NCBI RefSeq assembly: GCF_043641665.1 | Contig: NC_092203.1 | Location: 3,862,067-3,926,066 of the forward strand | DNA from: Enoplosus armatus | Lineage: Eukaryota; Chordata; Actinopteri; Centrarchiformes; Enoplosidae | Reading direction: 5' to 3' | DNA: 64,000 bases | In this document: positions 56,075 through 64,000 of the stretch, one piece after another | Layout: every line of letters starts with the position of its first letter | How positions within the stretch are numbered: position 1 is the first letter of the stretch | The notes under the pieces: model-generated | Told to the model about the DNA's origin: nothing | Databases searched by the model: none | What the model saw: only the letters and a program-made list of their open reading frames with translations | Made by a program: the position numbers and the translations under genes

Positions 56075-58137
56075 TCTGAGTAGCTCCTGTTTTTTTGGTG
56101 CATACTGTAGATGCTCTGTGAAACATAAGGAGATATACAGCATGGTCAATTATGTGGGCCTCTTGCTGACAGCTGGAGCAGAACAGCATCAAACACGAGG
56201 TCTCTGACAGATTATCATATGGGACCACCAGGCACCATGTGAAACCACTAATGGTGTTTGCTGTAGAAGAGGAAAAGGAATTTACTGTACGTGTTCAGGC
56301 AATCTTTCAGATCTAAACGGCTGTGCTGCCACTTATAACACAAGTGAATCACCCCAGTGCTGTGGCTTTCTGATGGCACAGTCCAACAGCAGGCCAATTG
56401 CAGTGAGAAGGTCACACGTGGTGACGGGTGTGGGGACCCTTTCATAAGAGAGCAGACTCAGTATTGACATCTAGGGTGCTAAATAACTACAAGCCCTTAC
56501 ACACATATGTACAGTATGTTCGTAAACGAAAGAACCACCACCCAGCCTGTAGTTAGTTTAACACACTGGATCTGACCAGATAGATCCTGCCCGATGCAAA
56601 CCACATGCAATGTGTCCGTTACTGCCATAGCTAGAGGGGACGTGGGATAGACACATTATGGGTTACGTCCAGGTCATTCCCCTTTAAGGTAAATCATTTT
56701 TAGAAGCCTGAAGAGTAAAATCCAGTTATTCACACGAAAAAGAGCATATAAAAAATGTAATGTAATTTTTCTGCTTTCCTTACCTGTTGATCATCTCACA
56801 ACCCCTCAATTTACATAAATTAACCTGATTCATTCTCAGGCATCATCCTAGTTACATTTCTGCCTGTCACGCTGTTCATCTCTATAATATGACGTGCCAG
56901 CGACATTAATCCAATCCCTTTCTCCGTGCATTACATTTGTGTCTTACAATTTGCAACCAGTCACATAATTGTAGACAAATGTTTGGACTGCCTGACTGCT
57001 AGTTTAGACAATGATGCTTTCCCATTGACACCTCCTGGGCACATGTGTTTGCTCTCTGGAACATCGGAGTAGCCAAACACATCAAGCTAAAATAAGACTT
57101 TATTTTAAACTACTGAATTGGAGAAAAATGAGAGAATTGTGTATAGTTTTGTGTGTGATTCTCTTGCGGAGCCCGTCAGTCTGTCAGTACAAGGACATCA
57201 CTGTTCTTGACCAGCCGGCTCGGCAGTGCAGCCCATATATAATAAAATATTAAAATGTTCACAGGGATCCGTGCCCATACTGAAACACTGGGAACAAGTC
57301 CCTAGATAATACTTCTATCAACATAGTGGGCCTAAAGATAATATCTGCAAAAGTAAAGAGACTAATTATGAGTAGGACTTGTATAACCATTCACAGTTGG
57401 AAGGATTTCAACTGTACTTTCAAACAGTTTGACTAATTAACGTCAGTTAAATGAGGTCCGCCATATTTTTTGAAAGGTAATTATATCGTTTTACGATTCA
57501 CTGACCATTTGTCACCACTGAGTATAAATTAGTTCTTGTCTGCCTAATTGTGCCTCAGCATTTTGGGCAAAACGCAGCGAGATGAAAGAAATGATCCCAG
57601 AGATAGTTCAAAGTTTCAGACATTAGGCTAAAGATGATTGGCCCAGGGGAGCAAAAGTAGCGGGTTGAAAGGAAAGTTGGACACTCAGCCTGTTTAAACG
57701 TAGATACAATGCTTTGTTAAGTTTTGAAGCAGCAGAGCAGAAACTGTCTACTGTACTGTGCAAAAGCCTACAAAAGGCTAAAAACTGTCACATCTACAAG
57801 CAGCCTTTGTCAGTTTCTAGTCTTTTCATCATAGAGCTGCTCAAACGCCTGATCCAAGAGGATCAGACAGATTTTCTCGGGATAACGTCAGACTGCTTTG
57901 ATGTTGCTAAAGGACCAGTACAACAACGGCAGCGAGAGGGGTTGCATGTCTGATCCTTTCACTCTAATCTCTGGTGGTCATGAGGTTAAATTCTGAGAGA
58001 GATACCACATTAATGACGCCTCATGGCTAAATTGTAATTTTAATGAATGTTGGATTTGCTATGGTCATCGCAGAAAAGAGGCCAGCGACTAAAAGAAAAC
58101 AAAAAACACATCAAAAGTGTTCACTTGAAGGAGTCAA
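56075..58137. other. Long non-coding stretch
   Basis: No microsatellite and no recognised repeat. A 79-codon forward frame (57714-57953) reads smoothly but matches no family I know and has no clear splice context. Confidence 0.4.
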
Positions 58138-58255
58138 GGGTCAGAAAATGGTAAAAAATGTCCATCCAAGTTTTAATGTCTTGTTTTGTCCAAACAGTCT
58201 AAAAACCCAAAGATACCTTTAAAATTGATTGAAAAACAAATTGTTGCAGCTCTAA
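58138..58255 (+). repeat. Interspersed repeat, family F (fragment)
   Basis: GGTCAGAAAATGGTAAAAAA, TGTCCATCC, TTTTAATGTCTTGTTTTGTC, CAGTCTAAAAACCCAAAGAT and TTGTTGCAGCTCTAATAA follow the order of a fish repeat I remember. The element's middle, including the piece seen at 36050, is missing here. Confidence 0.5.
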
Positions 58256-58359
58256 TAAAAAGAAATCTGTCGGACGGCAAAGTTAAGACATCGGTAGGTT
58301 TATCATACGTGCTTCTGCAGCGGTGTGACTCAAAACAAAATACCTTTTAAACTGCTTCT

Positions 58360-58780
58360 TTCTTGTGAAATCCACATGCAGAGAGAATTGACTGAATCCC
58401 AAAATTCCCAGAAGACTTCCCTGCATCCGGCGTGTTTCATGCCCAACCTGCTTCCTGTCAGTAGTTTGTTTGAGTGAGGATTTCCACGCTCGCCGGAGAG
58501 GTGACTGCCGCCTTCCACATACACGGTAGGCATATGGGACAGCCTCAGTCACCTCAGTCGTGCTAGGCTGGGTGCCCATCAGCCCGATGTCAAACCCCCA
58601 TTACTGCCTGAGTATCAGCTGTCGACATGTCAAAAGGACTCCGAGGAGGAGCCACTCACTGAAGTGCTTTTCGCACTTTCGTTCTACTTCTTTTCATTTA
58701 TCAAGTCTCACTCCCTGCCAGAGCCTGATATCTGGAGATTGAAGGTCTTTGTGGATCCTGACAGTGTCTGTCACTGGATC
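58360..58780. other. CpG-retaining block, CNE candidate
   Basis: CpGs at 58425-58432, 58485-58515 and 58622-58645, CATTTATCAAGTCTC near 58696, few simple repeats. Frames of 60-98 codons on both strands are unrecognised. Inference only. Confidence 0.27.
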
Positions 58781-59817
58781 GCATCACGTCCCTTTATTTG
58801 AACTACTTCTAAGGTGGAGTAATAGAAACTTGGGAAACTTAATGTTACAGCTGAGTGAGCTTTTTCCAAAGAGGAAAACGGATTTCACAGAGAAGGTCGG
58901 GGGAAAACAGTGATACTAGTATGGCCGAAAAAAAATACTTTAAATGTACATTTATTTTCTAAAAGGCACTCTCTTGTTCGCGCATATGTTTTCTGTAGTG
59001 TGGAGTTATTTGCACTTGTGTCTCTGTTGTCTAGTCCGCTCAGACTAAACCATGAACCCTGGAGGAAAAAGCTTAATTACCATTTGATGAGTTTGAGAAC
59101 AAAGCCGCTGCGTTACAAGTTGAAAATTGGTTATCGGCTTCTAGTGCTGTTGCTTTAATTTGGTCTTGGCTGTGTTCAATGTTTCAGTCCAAATTGTTCT
59201 GTCACTAGAGGTTATGGGGGGAAAGAGAACACCTCTACAGAGACTGTAGGTCTAATTATCTTATTCCTTTCCAGCAGTGAAATTCTGGGGATGGAGTCGA
59301 GCTTGACAAGAGAACAGAGAATATTTATCAAATTGTGTTTGTTCTCTGTACACAAAAAGCTGTTTACTTGTGAGATCTCTGGAAGATGAACGGTAAATAA
59401 ATGGAACGCTTCATCAAATGTTTTAAATCTTCATAGCGGCCTGTCCAGGTAAACACATCCCATCAAAGCAACAATACTGCAATAGAAAATATTTTAGCAT
59501 TCTAAGAAACAGCTACTACTTTAAGAGACAGTCAAAGAGAAAAAAAACAAAACAATGTTTGATGCTTTTGGATAATCCAAAACCAATGCTGCAGAATCGT
59601 CCAATACCAACGTACTTCCGACAAGCCACCACAACGGGACCATCACACACCAAAACACTACAACCTGGACCATATCAGGGACGGGGATCATTCGCTTACA
59701 TAAAGGTATATTGTTTAATATATGGTGTAATTAATGCTGCCATTGAAAATAGGCCTACCATAGAATAGTAACATATAGAAGTGAGCTTCTTACATCACCT
59801 CAAGGACAGCAGTCTAA
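58781..59817. other. Non-coding DNA, no supported feature
   Basis: A9 near 58927. Short frames only, none recognised. Confidence 0.4.
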
Positions 59818-59842
59818 TTTGTTTGTTTGTTTGTTTGTTTGT
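59818..59842. repeat. (GTTT)6 tetranucleotide repeat
   Basis: Six perfect TTTG/GTTT units. Confidence 0.95.
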
Positions 59843-60330
59843 GATTGCAAGTGGTAAACCTTTGTAGCCCATAGAAGCCCAATAAACCATAAACAGTGAA
59901 CATTATTATACTGCAACACCAATAACAAATTACAATCCAATGAAATATTATTATGAGTGAAATATTACAGGGGTGTTGTTGGACTAGATGTGTAATATTT
60001 CTAATATAAATGACACTACTGAGGCAAAAGAGAGAGCTGACATTTTTTAAAGAAAAGGTCTAATATTAGAACCAAATAACTTGTGACACTTGAGTGAGAG
60101 AAAATTACTGAGGCACAATATGTGATTGAAACTTACTGCAGCAGCCTTTTAACAAGGCTCTAATCTAAGTGCTCCTACCAGCCTCACAGTGAAATGATTT
60201 ATTTGGGAATTGTAATAGTAAAAGTACTATGGCAAAATAAGAGGAAAAATACTGCTCTTTTCTTTCTAATACAGTCATGCACTATTGTAGTCTGCAGCGG
60301 CGAAAAGCTCCTAAAACCCTTTCGTCACTT
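59843..60330. other. AT-rich non-coding DNA
   Basis: AT-rich with ATTATTAT-type words near 59945. No feature supported. Confidence 0.45.
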
Positions 60331-60560
60331 TCCTCTGCCTCCACTTGGCTCGGGCAACACACCACTTTGGGCATCATCGCTCATCAGATATTGAGCGTAA
60401 AGACGCATTGAGATGCAGTAATGCACGATACGCACACCATAATGGCGGCTGGGAGGGAGGGCTCACCTGTCAGTTTATCCAAATGAGATTTTTATTGATT
60501 TTAATGCTCCCTCTGGTTGTGTCAACACACTGAACCTAAGCCGGCTAGACTTTAAATATG
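60331..60560. other. CNE candidate with YY1-like site
   Basis: CATAATGGCGGCTG at 60438-60451 matches the YY1 core AANATGGCGGC. The block also has GCATCATCGCTCATCAGATA near 60370, an E-box CACCTGTC near 60465 and ATTGATTTTAATGC near 60495. CpGs persist at 60353-60435. Motifs are direct; activity is inferred. Confidence 0.3.
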
Positions 60561-62450
60561 AAAGGTAAAATGCCCGAAAGGACATGATGCAGTTGGCATT
60601 TTACAGGTGAATGACCTGTTCCAGCTGGTGGCAAAGGATCAGCACTCTTTACCAAGTGGTATAACGCACTGTTATGCCAGCAGTCACACACAGATGATGT
60701 ATTACTTGCCTTGAAATGTACGTCTGGATGTGTACAGGTGATTTCGGAGAGGTTTTACAGGTGAAAAACAAGCCTTTGTGTTGCCTGTCTGTGTTTTCCT
60801 GGAGCCTCACACCCCAGCTGACTAATGGCAGCATTCACTATTTTCACCTGTAATGAAAAGGTCACCGGAGCAGTCGTCTCTAATAATGCCAGATGACCCA
60901 AAGTGAGCATGAATGGCGCTGCGTGAATCACATCATTCGATCATGGTAACGATCATGTCTAAAAAAGGTCCCCAGACACTGTGCGGGTCGAGAGCACTGC
61001 AGGCCACATGTCCTTCAGTCCACTCGGAGGATTATTGAAGCTGATTTTTCTTGTTGTTCTTGTACTGTACACGGGGTTGAGCAGCACAGTCATGCCGTTA
61101 GACCTTTTATCCCTTTTTTTTCTTGCATTTCATAAGAAACTTAACCAACAATAATGCAGATACAGCACTCTTATACATGATATGGATCAGTAATAAAGGG
61201 GCCAAGGAAGAGGAAAACCTACTGTGTTAAAAAAGCAATATGAATAATGACACTTCTGCTTACATTGGCTATTGGAGGTACATGAAATCAATGTATCACG
61301 CATCAATACATACACCTACCTGGATTAATATGAGGTACAAACAGTCATTACCACCTATTTATACTTCAGACTAATCGCCACAGCCAAGTTTGAGGTCAAC
61401 ACAGAACACCAATTATGGAGTTAACTCTCAAAACCTGGTGCAACATAGCATAAGAACATTTTATTCTCGAGCCCTTTAGCCCGGCATTTAGAAGTGAGTG
61501 TTTATTCCACAGTTAGTCTGATGGTAAATTTCAGGAAGGAAAAACATTAAAGAGAAAAATAATCTGTTTTTAATTCACAGCATTACTCCAGTTTTGAAAA
61601 CAGTAACTGTTGATCTTCAAACTTTTAAAACAAGTTACCAATTGGAACCACAAATCTCTATCTGCATTCAAAGCCCCACTTGTAAAAAGCATGCTAAATT
61701 GAGAATATTTATGTTTCACTTATCTTTATGAAGAGAAAGTACTTGTGTCCCCTATCAAGACATTTTCTTCCCCGTTGCAGTGAGTTACAAAAATAAAAGA
61801 GCCCACCTGCCATGCCTGCCTGAGATGACTCGGGTTATTCAGTAAAATGCTGTGAATTATGGATATCACACAGCTCCTCACCCAGCCCTGAGTCGTGCTT
61901 ATTGGAAGCAGCTTCTGCGAGGCACTGTCTGCTAAGGCTTTACAATGTTTCACAACAATGTTCCATTAGTAAAAACAAGCTTTGCTTTTATTCTGCGATG
62001 CACGGTTAAACATCTGCTCAGCATGCCAAGCAGAGGGGAAATATCATTCTGTAAATTGTTTAGGCGTTCGTATTTGTTGATGCTATTAATGTGCAGTGTA
62101 CGGCCCAAAACAAATCTCTCGAAAAGCGCGTTTATTTGTCTTGCTACAAGATGAGATTGTGCAGCATTCTGGGAGGATTATAAATTCAAATGTCAAACTT
62201 TGCAAGTTGTACTCTAATTATAAATCACATTTAGGCTCTTTAAATAATGGTCAAATGCATAATGATGATGTTTTCATATTTTAGACTAAACTGAAGTAAA
62301 CAAGGAGGGCATCAATACTGCAGCTTATCCTTTTCATTCATCAACTATTATTAATTATTACATTACATTATTTAGCACTCGTCCATATGGTGAATATACC
62401 ACTTCAACAGCGGCAACCACAGCTGTAGGTTCATCATAACTGACACACAC
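60561..62450. other. Long non-coding stretch
   Basis: Only frames of up to 75 codons, none recognised. T8 near 61114. AT-rich from 61500 onward. No repeat copy recognised. Confidence 0.4.
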
Positions 62451-62770
62451 CATGTTATTAGAGTCTAGGGCTCCCAAGATGGTGGGAAATCCACTAGCCC
62501 TCTAAATGCTCACTTCAGCGTAAACATGTGGCTGAAAGGGATGTGATTTCAGACAGCCCGAGTGCCTTAGTTACCACTGGCATGCTCAGAGTGCACAGCT
62601 CTAATTAAGCTATGGCATAGCTGCTCTGTAATTACAGTCGGTGGTTCTCTGAGCGTGACTTTGGAAGCTAGGAGAGCCTCTGCCCTCGATTGGGGGGTTC
62701 TATTTTAATTGCAGGTGGTCACATACTGTAATAAATAGATATGGGCTGTTGTCAGCTAATACACTATTCA
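62451..62770. promoter_or_regulatory. Homeodomain-rich enhancer/CNE candidate
   Basis: Repeat-free block with CTAATTAAGC at 62601-62610, a 15-bp palindrome AGCTATGGCATAGCT at 62608-62622, GTAATTAC at 62628-62635 (itself palindromic), and TTTTAATTGCAGGTGG near 62703. Two homeodomain cores flank a central palindrome about 20 bp apart, an arrangement typical of developmental enhancers. No coding frame. Function is inferred. Confidence 0.4.
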
Positions 62771-63240
62771 TTAATCATACATGGGTTTATTAAGAGTACA
62801 TTACTTAATAATATGAAGGCAGTGGTGAACCAGAGGCCGATGGCCGCAGTGTCGAGTAAAATAAAGAAATGTGCAAGTATAATTATTGTTATTATATTAG
62901 CAGTAGCAGTGACATTACTATTAACATTAGTAGTATTATAACCCATGGGGATCTTCAGCATGCAATCAGCATGGCAACACAAGAAGAAGAAGACGAATAA
63001 GCTAGAAGGGCCAGAATGGATGCATTCATTTAGTAATGGAGGAATGTCCTCATTTAGAGTCAGTCTCATGATATGTATTCCACATATATAATTAAAAACT
63101 ACCAGAACAGTGTGTTCGCCGTAACAATTCAATTACCATCACCCGATGTAAAACAACACAGCTAAACGCCGTCCTTGGCACGCTCACCCTTATGTTTCAA
63201 TGGGTGCGCTTTCGCTAATTTCCCTCATGGGATTACCCAA
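62771..63240. other. Non-coding DNA, no supported feature
   Basis: ATT/AGT-type repetition near 62880-62940 and an AGAAGAAGAAGACGA run near 62982. The 122-codon reverse frame here (62764-63132) is hydrophobic because of this composition and is unrecognised. Confidence 0.4.
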
Positions 63241-63260
63241 GTGTGTGTGTGTGTGTGTGT
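63241..63260. repeat. (GT)10 microsatellite
   Basis: A pure GT array. Confidence 0.95.
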
Positions 63261-63596
63261 GCTCACATGTGTGAGGAGAGAGTTCGCACACATGGAGGAT
63301 TTTCACTGAGACAACACGCATACATTTACAGACAACTTATTCAATATGACCCACATCAAACAAAGACTGTGAAGTGCTTTATGGATAAGATCATTAAGTT
63401 GGAGTTGTCCTTGGGACGGAATAAACAATGAAATTACCCCCTTGGTGCTTGTTAAGTTTTCAATTTAATATAGTGGCTGAGAAAAAGACAATGCATTCAA
63501 CACATGCACTTGAGTTGAATACACATGTAATAATATTTGAGGGAGTGCCTTTGACCAAACCACACTGACAAAAACTGCTATAATCCACAGTTCTCT
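63261..63596. other. Non-coding DNA, no supported feature
   Basis: Short frame only; upstream flank of the LINE fragment. I found no YADD-type catalytic motif here. Confidence 0.4.
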
Positions 63597-64000
63597 CTTG
63601 ACATCAGCTCTTCCATGGTTGATATTTTGCTGCAGTTGAACATTAATAAGAGGATTTTTTATCCCAATCCCATCGCAGAGGCCTTTAGCAATCCCTGGGC
63701 TCCATATCTATCCATGTAATGTCAGTATCCAAGAAATTTGGGGTGTATTAAGATTCTTCTTTGCCTTTCAATCAGCATAGGACTACACTGGTTCAGCCAG
63801 GCTTCTTTCATCTCAGGAATATCGCTAAGATCAGATCCAACGTGCTATTTTTCACGCCTTTGTCACTTTCCATTAGGCCCACAGTGATTAATTTTTCCTC
63901 GTGTTTCATCCTTAAATCAACTTTAGCTTGCTCAAAATTTTTGCCTTTCCTAGTTTGTACAATTTGTGGCCATGGGTTTTGTTTATTTTTCATGTTTTTG
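63597..64000 (+). mobile_element. Degraded LINE reverse-transcriptase fragment (L2/Rex-like, Jockey superfamily)
   Basis: Reading the + strand with two or three frame changes gives the C-terminal RT landmarks of fish L2-type LINEs in order. LLQLNINK then PIAEAFSN (63597 frame) resembles the LQLN.DKTE...SIA segment. KKFGV, a stop, then DSSLPFNQH (from 63731) resembles NLGVIFDSSLSFNQH. In the same frame GFFHLRNIAKIRS at about 63800-63838 is nearly a perfect match. FHAFVTFH after a shift (63850) resembles HAFVTSRLDY, and LNQL, a stop, LAQN (63912) resembles RLQLVQN. The frameshifts and several stops show a dead copy. It lies downstream of the YADD site and is cut by the window edge. The clade name is tentative. 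Confidence 0.8.

Noticed and set aside
57714..57953. 79-codon frame with a smooth amino-acid composition
   Set aside because: No family recognised and no flanking splice evidence; could be tested by translated search but not claimed.

Overview
The window reads as non-coding nuclear DNA from a ray-finned fish, most likely a percomorph teleost, inside a gene desert or a very large intron. I found no convincing protein-coding exon, tRNA, rRNA, CRISPR array or bacterial-type operon. The longest open reading frame on either strand is about 165 codons. The longer frames are unrecognisable, run through microsatellites or fall in repeats, which is what chance gives in 64 kb. The teleost assignment rests on three things: very many long CA/TG microsatellites, short degraded interspersed repeats of types I remember from fish sequence, and a decayed fish-type LINE. 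It is inference and no database was searched.

Three kinds of material alternate. (1) Simple repeats: about nine long CA/TG arrays, several pure G or C tracts (C21 near 9.46 kb, G34 near 51.67 kb), and short ATG, TTTG and 7-, 12- and 21-bp tandem repeats. (2) Old interspersed repeats, mostly defined here by copies inside the window. One family has six copies (6.1, 15.2, 19.4, 24.2, 28.4 and 50.8 kb). A family with inverted termini has three (1.8, 26.2 and 37.9 kb). Two-copy families sit at 1.4/17.8, 35.8/40.2 and 36.1/58.1 kb, and single copies at 21.5, 48.5, 50.4 and 52.9 kb. The right edge (63.6-64.0 kb) holds a frameshifted LINE reverse-transcriptase fragment on the + strand. (3) Repeat-poor, CpG-retaining blocks rich in homeodomain, POU, SOX-like or RFX-like sites, which look like conserved non-coding enhancers of a developmental gene outside the window. 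The best are 7.7-8.6, 12.1-12.9, 20.0-20.3, 49.6-49.9 and 62.45-62.77 kb. Conservation itself cannot be seen from one sequence.

The most notable small features are a palindromic double POU octamer at 7771-7784 within a local cluster of octamers, a near-perfect RFX X-box at 20062-20075, a 15-bp palindrome between two TAATTA-type sites at 62.6 kb, a perfect 14-bp-stem hairpin at 3575-3615, and the degraded LINE at the right edge. I saw no evidence of a new enzymatic or defence system.
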